Below, in pieces: positions 1 to 5,721 of a stretch of 6,199 nt of DNA (its first letter is position 1; each line of letters begins with the position of its first letter). Location of the stretch: NCBI GenBank assembly GCA_030044325.1, contig JASHWA010000166.1, positions 1 through 6,199 of the forward strand, given 5' to 3'. This DNA is from Bryobacteraceae bacterium. GTDB taxonomy: Bacteria > Acidobacteriota > Terriglobia > Bryobacterales > Bryobacteraceae. A program made the translations under genes and the position numbers. The notes below the pieces were generated by a model that worked only from the letters and a program-made list of their open reading frames with translations, ran no database searches and was not told where the DNA came from.

Positions 1-111
1 AAAAACTCCAGTTACCCCCGCCCTCACGGGCAGGGCTGTTCCTGAAATCGTTGAATCGCCGTGGGCCATACAGCCCTGGCCGTCAGGCCGGGGGTTCGCC
101 GAGGAGTTTTT
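1..111. repeat. Nested imperfect inverted repeat (about 40-bp arms)
   Basis: Three pairs of perfect inverted segments are nested in the same order: AAAAACTCC at 1-9 with GGAGTTTTT at 103-111, ACCCCCG at 14-20 with CGGGGGT at 89-95, and CAGGGCTGT at 31-39 with ACAGCCCTG at 70-78. The central loop is about 30 nt. Each arm also carries its own 4-bp hairpin with a 4-nt loop, GCCC/GGGC at 20-31 and GGCC/GGCC at 78-89. The stem bases differ between arms but pairing is kept. The right arm overlaps the end of the decayed reading frame at 83-240. It could be a REP- or MITE-like palindromic element, a two-way terminator between convergent genes, or an inverted duplication of a gene's 3' end. The repeat is directly visible; its role is unknown, and its left limit may lie outside the window. 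Confidence 0.6.
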
Positions 112-240
112 CAGCAACCTCCTAGAGCTGTTCCGGGTTTTTGTAAGCGATCGCCAACGCGCTCCATAGCCGTCGCGCCTCAGGCGTAATTTGCAGCGCT
201 CCAGCAGGTTTCCCGTAAATGTAAGGCTCGCTGTGGTGTC
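83..240 (-). pseudogene. Decayed C-terminal remnant of an unidentified protein
   Basis: Reading the minus strand from about 240 gives a protein-like stretch, RHHSEPYIYGKPAGALQITP, then EARRLWSALAIAYKNPEQL, then a TAG at 122-124. In the same frame it continues as EVAEKLLGEPPA and ends at TGA (83-85). The pattern of two amphipathic helices (about PEARRLWSALAIAY and PEQL-x-EVAEKLL) runs across the TAG, as expected if a codon such as CAG or AAG became a stop. No start codon or upstream domain is present: upstream in this frame lies the stop of glgP (269-271), so the 5' part has been lost. I do not recognise the family. Alternatives are chance coding potential in GC-rich DNA, or a short unrelated ORF. 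The frame is the same as that of glgP, but the phosphorylase C-terminus is normal, so this is not a missing part of that enzyme. Confidence 0.4.
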
Positions 241-260
241 TGGCGCACCTGCGTGCGCCA
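241..260 (-). terminator. 8-bp hairpin past the glgP stop, possible terminator
   Basis: TGGCGCAC (241-248) and GTGCGCCA (253-260) are perfect complements around a 4-nt CTGC loop. The hairpin begins 8 nt beyond the glgP stop codon on the minus strand, the usual place for a transcript end. No T-run follows on the minus strand (the next bases read GACACCACAGCG), so it is not a classic intrinsic terminator. It may instead stabilise the 3' end of the mRNA or assist a factor-dependent stop. Confidence 0.4.
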
Positions 261-268
261 TGGGGAGG

Positions 269-2764
269 CTAGCGGTACCACAGAATCCGCGAGCATTCGA
301 GCGGGACCTCGGCCAGGCGGTGATCGGGAACGATGCGCGGCGTGAAATCGGCGGCCGGGCGCGCCGCCGGAACCGAAGCCGAGTAATGATACGCGTTTGC
401 CGCACCCACCAGCGGATCGCCGCGCTGCATCTCCAGGATGTGGGGCGCACCGCCGTCTTTCGAATCGGCGTACAGCTCGACGCGCACCGCGCCCGCATCG
501 AGCTCGTCGAGATACACCTGCGCCGTGAACACGTGCTGGCCGGCATTGGTGGCGATATCGAGCAATCCGAAGCGCAGCCGCGGCCAGTGCTGCTCGATCG
601 CCGCGCGCCAGCTCACCAGCCCGGCCGCCGCGGCACCGGAATTCGCGGCGCGATCGCTCGCGGCCTTCGCGCGCGCGACATAATGCGTTGCGGTATATTC
701 GCGCACCACGCGGTTGGCGGAAAATTGGGGCGTCAGCCGGGACATGCTGGCGCGCATCCGCTCCACCCACTCGGGGGAAATCCCCGACGCGTCGCGGCGA
801 TAAAACATCGGCACGATCTCCCGTTCGAGCGTCGAATAAAGCTGCTCCGCGTCGCGATAATCCCAGGCCGGGTCCGCGCCGTGCTCCTGGCCGTCTCCGA
901 TGGCCCAGCCGACTTCCGGCGTAAACGCTTCCGCCCACCAGCCGTCGAGCTCGGAAAAATTCAACCCTCCGTTGACTAAGATTTTCATGCCGCTGGTTCC
1001 GCTCGCCTCAAACGGCCGGCGCGGATTGTTGAGCCACAAATCCACGCCGCGCACCAGGTTCTCGGTCATCTGCATGTCGTAATCGGCGAGAAAGACGGCG
1101 TGCTCGCGCGCGGGCGTGTTGCGGATGAATTGAATCCACTGGCGGATCATCTCCTGCCCTTCCCCATCCTGGGGATGCGCTTTTCCGGCGAGAACGAGCT
1201 GCACCGGGCGCGCCTGGCAGGTCAACAGCCGCAGCAGCCGGTCCGGATCGCGCAGCAGAAGATTGGGTCGCTTGTACGCCGCAAACCGTCGCGCGAAACC
1301 GATGGTCAGCGTATCGGGATCGAAGATGCGGCGCGCCATCTCGACATCGGCTTCAGCCGCTCCATGCCCCGCCAACTGCCGCGCCAGATATTGCCGCACG
1401 TAATCGATGAGCTGGCGGCGGCTTTCCGAGCGCATCTTCCACAACTCCGCCGCCGGAACCGAGTCGAGCGCGCCGGAGACCTCTTCCAGATCGCCCCTCC
1501 AGCGATCCTTTCCCGCAGCCGCGGTCCAAACGCGGTCGGCCGCTTCCGAATCCCAGGTAGGCACGTGAACGCCGTTGGTCACGTGGCCGACAGGCACCTC
1601 GGGCTGCGGCCAGCGAGGAAATAGGGGCTGAAACAGGCGCCGGCTGACGGCGCCATGCAGGCGGCTGACGCCGTTGACCGCGCCGCTGGCGCGAATGGCG
1701 AGATAGGCCATGTTGAACGGCTCGGAATCGTCGTCGGGATTGAGGCGGCCGAGCGCCATCAGCTCTCGAAAGGGGATTCCCAGGCGCTGCTCGGCGTAGC
1801 GCCGCGTGTGGCGATCCATGAGCGCGGGCGCGAAGCGATCGAATCCCGCTTCGACGGGCGTGTGCGTGGTGAACAGATTCCCCGCGCGGGTGGCCGCGAG
1901 GGCGACGGCGAACGGCTGTTTGGATTCCTCCATGAACTGCCGCGCCCGTTCGAGCGCGGCGAACGCCGCGTGCCCTTCGTTCAAATGGCACACTTCCGGC
2001 CGCAGCGCCAGCGCGCGCAGCAGCCGCCATCCGCCGATTCCCAGAATCCGCTCCTGCTGCAAACGCGTCTCCGGACCGCCTCCGTACAGCTCGGAAGTCA
2101 ATCCGCGATAATCCGGAAGATTCGCCGGATCGTTCGAATCGAGCAGGAACAGCCGCGCTTTTCCGACGCGCACTTCCCAGGTGCGCAGCCACAGGCGAAT
2201 GCCGGTGAGATAGATGGAAATGCGGAGCCATTCGCCATTGGAATCGCGCAGCGGCGAGATGGGCAACTGCGTGGGATCGTTGTAGGGATACAACGCTTCC
2301 TGATGGCCGTCGGAATCGATGCGCTGGCGGAAATAGCCCTGCTGATAGAGCAGCCCGACGCCGCACACCGGAACGCCCAGGTCGTGCGCGGCTTTGAGCT
2401 GGTCGCCGGCCACATTGCCGAGGCCTCCGGAATAGATGGGGAGCGCGTCGCTGAGCATGAACTCCATGCTGAAATAGGCGACGCAGGTGATCCCCGCCTG
2501 GAGCGAATCGAACCAGTGCGGCCGGGTGTTGTAATGGGCGTAAATATGCAGCACGTTCTCGAGCCTGGCGCGAAAATCCGCGTCGGCGAGGCACGCTTCC
2601 AGGCGCTCGCGCGAGATGGTCTGCAGGATCACCCAGGCATTGTGCGTGAGCGCCCAAAGATCGGGATCCAGGCGCGCCCACAGCTCGTCGGCTCCGTGAT
2701 TCCACGACCAACGCAGATCGAGCGACAGATCGCGCAGTCCGGCGCGCAGTTGTTCGGAATCCAT
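269..2764 (-). CDS. glgP: Alpha-glucan phosphorylase, short GT35 type with DUF3417
   Basis: Cytoplasmic enzyme that releases glucose 1-phosphate from the non-reducing end of glycogen or maltodextrin using phosphate and pyridoxal phosphate. The 831 residues match the Thermotoga/Thermus-like 'alpha-glucan family' branch rather than the E. coli type. Residues 1 to about 90 form the DUF3417 N-domain (LSLDLRWSWN near 13-22). The core follows: SMEFMLSDALPIYSGGLGNVAGD (about 99-121), HLNEGHAAF (260-268), the HTPVEAGFDRF segment (301-311), HVTNGVHVPTW (394-404) and ARRFAAYKRP (491-500). The PLP motif EASGTSGMK ends at Lys594, the predicted Schiff-base lysine. The C-terminal domain ends normally in VPLECSRILWYR, so the gene is complete. 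The start is supported by a GGGAG ribosome binding site 4 nt upstream. It lies 48 bp downstream of the muconolactone-isomerase-like gene and may be co-transcribed with it. Preferred chain length cannot be told from sequence. Confidence 0.96.
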   Translation of the reverse strand: MDSEQLRAGLRDLSLDLRWSWNHGADELWARLDPDLWALTHNAWVILQTISRERLEACLADADFRARLENVLHIYAHYNTRPHWFDSLQAGITCVAYFSMEFMLSDALPIYSGGLGNVAGDQLKAAHDLGVPVCGVGLLYQQGYFRQRIDSDGHQEALYPYNDPTQLPISPLRDSNGEWLRISIYLTGIRLWLRTWEVRVGKARLFLLDSNDPANLPDYRGLTSELYGGGPETRLQQERILGIGGWRLLRALALRPEVCHLNEGHAAFAALERARQFMEESKQPFAVALAATRAGNLFTTHTPVEAGFDRFAPALMDRHTRRYAEQRLGIPFRELMALGRLNPDDDSEPFNMAYLAIRASGAVNGVSRLHGAVSRRLFQPLFPRWPQPEVPVGHVTNGVHVPTWDSEAADRVWTAAAGKDRWRGDLEEVSGALDSVPAAELWKMRSESRRQLIDYVRQYLARQLAGHGAAEADVEMARRIFDPDTLTIGFARRFAAYKRPNLLLRDPDRLLRLLTCQARPVQLVLAGKAHPQDGEGQEMIRQWIQFIRNTPAREHAVFLADYDMQMTENLVRGVDLWLNNPRRPFEASGTSGMKILVNGGLNFSELDGWWAEAFTPEVGWAIGDGQEHGADPAWDYRDAEQLYSTLEREIVPMFYRRDASGISPEWVERMRASMSRLTPQFSANRVVREYTATHYVARAKAASDRAANSGAAAAGLVSWRAAIEQHWPRLRFGLLDIATNAGQHVFTAQVYLDELDAGAVRVELYADSKDGGAPHILEMQRGDPLVGAANAYHYSASVPAARPAADFTPRIVPDHRLAEVPLECSRILWYR

Positions 2765-2768
2765 GATG

Positions 2769-2773
2769 CTCCC
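2769..2773 (-). promoter_or_regulatory. Ribosome binding site of glgP
   Basis: GGGAG on the minus strand, 4 nt before the ATG at 2764. It is the clearest Shine-Dalgarno in the window and fixes the glgP start. It contrasts with three other genes here that show none. Confidence 0.6.
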
Positions 2774-2775
2774 AG

Positions 2776-2806
2776 CTTATCGCCGGAAAATCACAATGGG
2801 TGTTAA
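2776..2806 (-). promoter_or_regulatory. Weak candidate promoter for glgP
   Basis: On the minus strand TTAACA (2806-2801, five of six to the -35 consensus) is followed after 19 nt by GATAAG (2781-2776, four of six to the -10 consensus). The spacing is longer than ideal. glgP may instead be transcribed only from the promoter upstream of the small gene at 2813-3100, or from both. Confidence 0.25.
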
Positions 2807-2812
2807 AAGAGG

Positions 2813-3100
2813 TTACATTTTCCCGAACACGGTTTCCGGATTGCTCATGTCGGCGAGCGGCAGAACTTCATAATGCGCGTAGTTGTACACGGGCGCCATG
2901 GCCAGCAGCAGATCGAGCTCTTCGTTGGATTTCACTTTGTAGATCCACGCGCCGCCATGCCTGCCGATCAGGTGATAGCGGCATTCGAGCTTGCCTTGGG
3001 CTTCGAGCTTCTTTCCGTATGCGGGCTGCTCCGCTATGGCCTTGATCAGTTCCGGGCCGGGACGGCCGGTATCGAGATGCCAAAGAACCAGGAATTTCAT
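2813..3100 (-). CDS. Small muconolactone-isomerase-like (ferredoxin-fold) protein
   Basis: 95-residue soluble protein starting MKFLVLWHLD. The order strand (MKFLVLWHL), helix (about 15-36, GPELIKAIAEQPAYGKKLEA), strand (QGKLECRYHLIGRHGG), strand (AWIYKVKS), helix (NEELDLLLAMAP) and strand (YAHYEVLPLAD) matches the small ferredoxin-like fold of muconolactone delta-isomerase, whose middle reads similarly (helix, short charged turn, strand, 'IAGHY', strand, 'V.S.E.L...L...P'). Length agrees with that family. No catechol or beta-ketoadipate genes lie nearby, so a real muconolactone substrate is unlikely. A better description is a dimeric barrel protein of unknown ligand. It is followed by glgP after 48 bp on the same strand and diverges from the amidohydrolase. 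The start has a perfect -10 box 7 nt upstream and no Shine-Dalgarno, suggesting a leaderless mRNA. Confidence is high that it is a gene, moderate for the family. Confidence 0.82.
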   Translation of the reverse strand: MKFLVLWHLDTGRPGPELIKAIAEQPAYGKKLEAQGKLECRYHLIGRHGGAWIYKVKSNEELDLLLAMAPVYNYAHYEVLPLADMSNPETVFGKM

Positions 3101-3107
3101 GATGCCG

Positions 3108-3113
3108 ATTATA
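3108..3113 (-). promoter_or_regulatory. Perfect -10 box, predicted leaderless start
   Basis: The minus strand reads TATAAT, then the 7 nt CGGCATC, then ATG (3100). Sigma-70-type promoters usually start transcription 6-8 nt after the -10 box, which would put +1 on or beside the A of the start codon. No good -35 is seen at 16-18 nt (candidates AAACTT, CAAACT, GCAAAC) and no TGn extension is present. Confidence 0.55.
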
Positions 3114-3170
3114 CGAATTCGCGGCGGGCAAGTTTGCGCACCGGGTTCTCACGAAAGCGCGGATTTCAGA

Positions 3171-3176
3171 TACCAT
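3171..3176 (+). promoter_or_regulatory. Candidate -10 box of the amidohydrolase gene
   Basis: TACCAT (four of six to TATAAT) ends 6 nt before the ATG at 3183. The -35 is weak: TTCTCA at 3146-3151, spacer 19. The arrangement mirrors those of two other genes in the window, which is the main reason to report it. Confidence 0.3.
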
Positions 3177-3182
3177 GTGGCG

Positions 3183-4517
3183 ATGCGGCGTTGTGTACTT
3201 TTTGTTTTGGGATTTGCGATCGCGGCCGTGGCCCAACAGTCGGGTGCGCGAAAAGCTCTGGTCGGCGGAACGCTGATCGACGGCTTCGGGGGCCCTCCTC
3301 TGCGCAACAGCGTGATTCTGGTCGACGGCGAAAGAATTCAAGCCGTGGGGACCGTCGATTCACTGCCGGTGCCCACGGGCACGGAGGTCATTTCGACCGA
3401 AGGCATGAGCATTCTTCCCGGGTTGTGGGACATGCACGTCCACACCATGCTAGCCGGGCATTCCGATTACGCGCATTGGGACAAGACCTATCCGGGGCAG
3501 ATGGAAGCGGTGATCATGCCGGCTTCGGCGCGGCAGCTTCTGATGGCCGGAGTGACCAGCGCGCGCGATCTGGGAGGACCGCTTGAAGCGAGCATCCACG
3601 TCCGCGACGCGATTCGCGCGGGAAAAATCGCCGGGCCGACTCTTTACGTGGCCGGTCCATTTCTCCAGCACGAGCCCTATCCGGGGACGGAATATTTCCG
3701 CTGGGGCATCCAAGATCCCGCCGACGCGCGCGCGAAAGTGCAGAAGCTGGCAGCGGCCGGCGTCGATTGCATCAAGATGATCGACCAGGACCAGATGACG
3801 ATGGACGAGGTGAAGGCCATCGTCGAGGAGGCGCACAAGCACAATCTGATGGTGGTCGCGCACGCGCACCGGCCCAACGAAATCCGCAACGGCCTGGCCG
3901 CCGGCGTGGACGATTTCGAGCACACCGGCCTGGCGACCGCGCCCGAATATCCCGCCGACATCCTGGATAAAATTCACGAGCGCGCCGCGCAGGGCAACCT
4001 CGCGCCGCTGTTTTGGACGCCGACCATCCAGGTGCTGTGGAATTACGATTACATTCGCGACCATCCGGAGATGATCGACGATCCGCGCTGGCACATCGGG
4101 CTGCCGCCGACCATCATCGCCGATATTCGCGAATCGCTGCGGCACATCGATCAGCTCGAATACTACCGCATGGTGCCGCCGCGCAAGCCGACGCTCAAGC
4201 GGAAGTTTCAGCAGCTGCGCGAATCGGGCGCGGTGCTGCTGGTGGGCACCGATAGCGGAGTTCCGGCGCAATTTCATTTTCAGACCACCTGGAACGAAAT
4301 CGACACGTGGGTTCGGGTGATGGGCGTGGATCCCATGGACGCGATTCGCGCAGCGACGTACTGGCCGTCGGTGGCGATGAAGGCAGATAAGGAAGCGGGC
4401 ACCGTGAGTCCCGGAAAATACGCAGACATCATCGCCGTGCGCGGCGACGTTCTGCGCTATATCGACCTGTTGCAGAACGTCGATGTGGTGATGAAGCACG
4501 GCATCCGGTACCGGTAG
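3183..4517 (+). CDS. Secreted metal-dependent amidohydrolase (Xaa-Pro dipeptidase/imidazolonepropionase-like)
   Basis: 444-residue amidohydrolase-superfamily enzyme, predicted to hydrolyse an amide or peptide bond outside the cytoplasmic membrane. The ATG at 3183 is chosen over upstream in-frame starts because it begins a signal peptide, MRRCVLFVLGFAIAAVAQ, with probable cleavage after AVA (about residue 17). Upstream codons would also overlap the divergent gene. A small beta-sandwich (about 22-75) precedes the TIM barrel. Predicted metal and active-site residues are His85 and His87 (DMHVH), Lys198 (CIKM, candidate carboxylated lysine), His227 (VVAHAH), His247 (FEHTG) and Asp357 (GTDSG). The C-terminal sandwich has the usual GTVSPGKYADIIAV...VVMKHG motif (about 406-440). 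The set fits the Sgx9260/prolidase-like branch with HxH, K, H, H and D ligands. The exact substrate is not predictable; a hydrophobic or proline dipeptide is possible. It opens a plus-strand run followed 23 bp later by the GlsB-like gene. Confidence 0.93.
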   Translation: MRRCVLFVLGFAIAAVAQQSGARKALVGGTLIDGFGGPPLRNSVILVDGERIQAVGTVDSLPVPTGTEVISTEGMSILPGLWDMHVHTMLAGHSDYAHWDKTYPGQMEAVIMPASARQLLMAGVTSARDLGGPLEASIHVRDAIRAGKIAGPTLYVAGPFLQHEPYPGTEYFRWGIQDPADARAKVQKLAAAGVDCIKMIDQDQMTMDEVKAIVEEAHKHNLMVVAHAHRPNEIRNGLAAGVDDFEHTGLATAPEYPADILDKIHERAAQGNLAPLFWTPTIQVLWNYDYIRDHPEMIDDPRWHIGLPPTIIADIRESLRHIDQLEYYRMVPPRKPTLKRKFQQLRESGAVLLVGTDSGVPAQFHFQTTWNEIDTWVRVMGVDPMDAIRAATYWPSVAMKADKEAGTVSPGKYADIIAVRGDVLRYIDLLQNVDVVMKHGIRYR

Positions 4518-4520
4518 CCG
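4499..4520. promoter_or_regulatory. Near-perfect palindrome across the amidohydrolase stop, possible operator
   Basis: The centre CCGGTACCGG (4505-4514) is a perfect 10-bp palindrome. Flanking CGGC (4499-4502) and GCCG (4517-4520) extend it, with a 2-bp mismatch on each side (AT and TA). It overlaps the last codons and stop of the amidohydrolase and covers the expected -35 position of the downstream promoter at 4528. It could be an operator for the GlsB-like gene or a weak hairpin terminator with no T-run. The last amidohydrolase codons GIRYR also constrain these bases, so chance is possible. Confidence 0.3.
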
Positions 4521-4527
4521 AAACGTG

Positions 4528-4533
4528 TATACT
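4528..4533 (+). promoter_or_regulatory. -10 box of the GlsB-like gene, predicted leaderless start
   Basis: TATACT (five of six to consensus) is followed by 7 nt (ACAGCGC) and then the ATG at 4541. No Shine-Dalgarno is present in the gap. The geometry equals that of the minus-strand TATAAT at 3108-3113. No clear -35 is seen; its position falls inside the palindrome at 4499-4520. Confidence 0.5.
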
Positions 4534-4540
4534 ACAGCGC

Positions 4541-4789
4541 ATGTCGATTCTCTCCTGGATCGTGTTAGGACTTGTCGCGGGATTTCTCGGCAGCAAGATT
4601 GTCAACAAAAAAGGCCAGGGAATTCTGCTGGATATTCTGCTCGGCATCGTGGGCGCGGTGGTGGGCGGATGGTTGTTTGAAACGTTCGGCGGCATGGGTG
4701 TCACCGGGTTGAATCTGTACAGCCTGGTGGTTGCGGTGATCGGCGCCATTGTGGTGCTGGTGGTGTATCACGCGATCCGCCGCGTGTGA
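4541..4789 (+). CDS. GlsB/YeaQ/YmgE family stress-response membrane protein
   Basis: 82-residue integral inner-membrane protein of the transglycosylase-associated (PF04226-type) family. Three hydrophobic helices are visible: about 3-20 (ILSWIVLGLVAGFLGSKI), 28-48 (ILLDILLGIVGAVVGGWLFE) and 57-78 (LNLYSLVVAVIGAIVVLVVY). They are separated by the basic loop VNKKGQG and a Gly-rich GGMGVTG turn. The spacing GLVAGFLGSKI...GILLDILLGIVGAVVGGWLF is the family hallmark. Length is typical. Members are often induced by acid, osmotic or general stress, but the biochemical role is not known. It sits 23 bp after the amidohydrolase with its own -10 box. The next gene starts 24 bp after its stop in the same frame, so only one TGA and a short linker separate the two. 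Confidence 0.93.
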   Translation: MSILSWIVLGLVAGFLGSKIVNKKGQGILLDILLGIVGAVVGGWLFETFGGMGVTGLNLYSLVVAVIGAIVVLVVYHAIRRV

Positions 4790-4813
4790 AACCTTGAAGG
4801 TCCCGGGATCGTC

Positions 4814-5623
4814 GTGATAATCGTGCTGCCATTGCTGTTGCTTCTGGCCGCGGACCCGACTGTCGCGTTGCAGAAAACGCCCATCGAGACCGGATTCCGC
4901 CAGATGTACGATCTCCGGTTCGCCCAGGCGCACCAGACGTTTGAATTGTGGATGAAAGAGCACCCGGAAGATCCGCTGGGTCCGGCTTCCGACGCCGCCG
5001 CGTACCTTTTTTCCGAGTTCGACCGGCTGCACATCCTGCAATCGGAGCTGTTTTTAAACGATAACGCTTTTCTGAACCGCAAAAAACAGGCGCCTGATGC
5101 GGAGGTCAAACGGAGATTCGAAGATGCGTTGACGCGGGCCGGCCAGCTTGCCGAACACTCTCTTTCGGGCGATCCGGCCGACCTGAATGCGCAGTTCGCC
5201 AATCTGATGCGCTTCGGATTGCACTCCGATTACCTGGCGCTGATCGAGAAACGATACGTGGCCTCGCTCAACGAAGTGAAGCAGAGCCGCGCGACGGCGG
5301 AAAAGCTGCTCGCCGCGAGTCCCGATTGCGCCGACGCGTACCTCGCGCTGGGGGTCGAAAATTATCTGCTGAGTCTCAAACCCGCTCCGCTCCGATGGTT
5401 CCTGCGAGCGACCGGCGCGCAGACCGACCGGCAGACCGGCATCGCCGATCTGAAGGTGACCGCCGAGCACGGCCACCTGTTTTTGCCTTACGCTCGAATT
5501 CTTCTCGCGGTCGCGGCGCTGCGCGACAAACAGACCGCGCGCGCCCGGGATCTGCTGGAAGGGCTGGCGAAAGAGTTTCCCGACAATCCTCTGTACCGCC
5601 AGGAATTGGCCCGCCTCCGATAG
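4814..5623 (+). CDS. TPR-like helical protein with N-terminal hydrophobic segment
   Basis: 269 residues, no enzyme motif. The N-terminus MIIVLPLLLLLAADPTVALQ is a short hydrophobic stretch and may be a signal peptide or anchor, but it lacks the usual positive charges. The GTG at 4814 is chosen because the in-frame TGA at 4787 blocks extension and GGGA lies 5 nt upstream; a GTG at 4823 is possible. Helical repeat-like segments are seen at about 24-57 (FRQMYDLRFAQAHQTFELWMKEHPEDP), 158-190 (RATAEKLLAASPDCADAYLALGVENYLLS) and 218-266 (YARILLAVAALRDKQTARARDLLEGLAKEFPDNPLYRQELARL). The final one is a good TPR with the 'FPDNPL' turn. The middle, with GVENYLL then a P-x-RW segment and G.ADL, resembles uncharacterised TPR proteins of soil bacteria. 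A scaffold or protein-binding role in the periplasm or at the membrane is inferred only. It is likely co-transcribed with the GlsB-like gene. Confidence 0.85.
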   Translation: MIIVLPLLLLLAADPTVALQKTPIETGFRQMYDLRFAQAHQTFELWMKEHPEDPLGPASDAAAYLFSEFDRLHILQSELFLNDNAFLNRKKQAPDAEVKRRFEDALTRAGQLAEHSLSGDPADLNAQFANLMRFGLHSDYLALIEKRYVASLNEVKQSRATAEKLLAASPDCADAYLALGVENYLLSLKPAPLRWFLRATGAQTDRQTGIADLKVTAEHGHLFLPYARILLAVAALRDKQTARARDLLEGLAKEFPDNPLYRQELARLR

Positions 5624-5656
5624 AATCGGCATCCCGCAACGTTGCTGCAACGCGGG
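5617..5656 (+). terminator. Two short hairpins after the TPR gene
   Basis: CCGAT (5617-5621) and ATCGG (5625-5629) pair around AGA and overlap the TAG stop. Immediately after, CCCGC (5633-5637) and GCGGG (5652-5656) pair around an inner CGTTGC-T-GCAACG palindrome (5640-5652). Neither is followed by a T-run, so termination is only plausible. This is nevertheless the most likely end of the plus-strand transcript. Confidence 0.35.
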
Positions 5657-5693
5657 CGTAACGTCAAACAGTGGTTCTCCACTCAGAAAAAAC

Positions 5694-5721
5694 TTGTATT
5701 CGGCATATGATCCGTTGTAAC
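5694..5721 (+). promoter_or_regulatory. Candidate promoter of the S53 protease gene
   Basis: TTGTAT (5694-5699, four of six to -35) and TGTAAC (5716-5721, four of six to -10) are 16 nt apart. Transcription would begin near 5728, leaving a leader of about 8 nt with no Shine-Dalgarno before the ATG at 5736. Both boxes are weak. Confidence 0.3.

Noticed and set aside
103..120. GAGTTTTTCAGCAACC resembling an insertion-sequence end
   Set aside because: On the minus strand these bases encode the EVAEKLL helix of the decayed frame; no transposase, matching terminal repeat pair with target duplication, or IS body is present.
1..261. 87-codon minus-strand open frame from an ATG at 261 to the window edge
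   Set aside because: It starts inside the 241-260 hairpin, its translation is Arg/Ser/Gly-rich with no helix pattern, and the alternative frame (83-240) looks more protein-like.
191..979. Long plus-strand open frame (262 codons) opposite glgP
   Set aside because: Antisense shadow of a firmly identified phosphorylase; Arg/Ala-rich low-information translation with no recognisable motif.
1353..2711. Minus-strand 452-codon frame overlapping glgP in another frame
   Set aside because: Arg/Ala/Ser-rich shadow translation in an offset frame of glgP.
1655..2806. Plus-strand open frame of 383 codons opposite glgP
   Set aside because: Third-position GC bias in glgP keeps this antisense frame open; no motif, no start signal, and the phosphorylase motifs lie on the other strand.
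2991..3182. 64-codon upstream extension of the amidohydrolase
   Set aside because: It overlaps the divergent small gene and would bury the clear signal peptide that starts at 3183.
3450..4499. Minus-strand 349-codon frame opposite the amidohydrolase
   Set aside because: His/Arg/Val-rich antisense shadow; the plus strand carries the full metal-ligand set.
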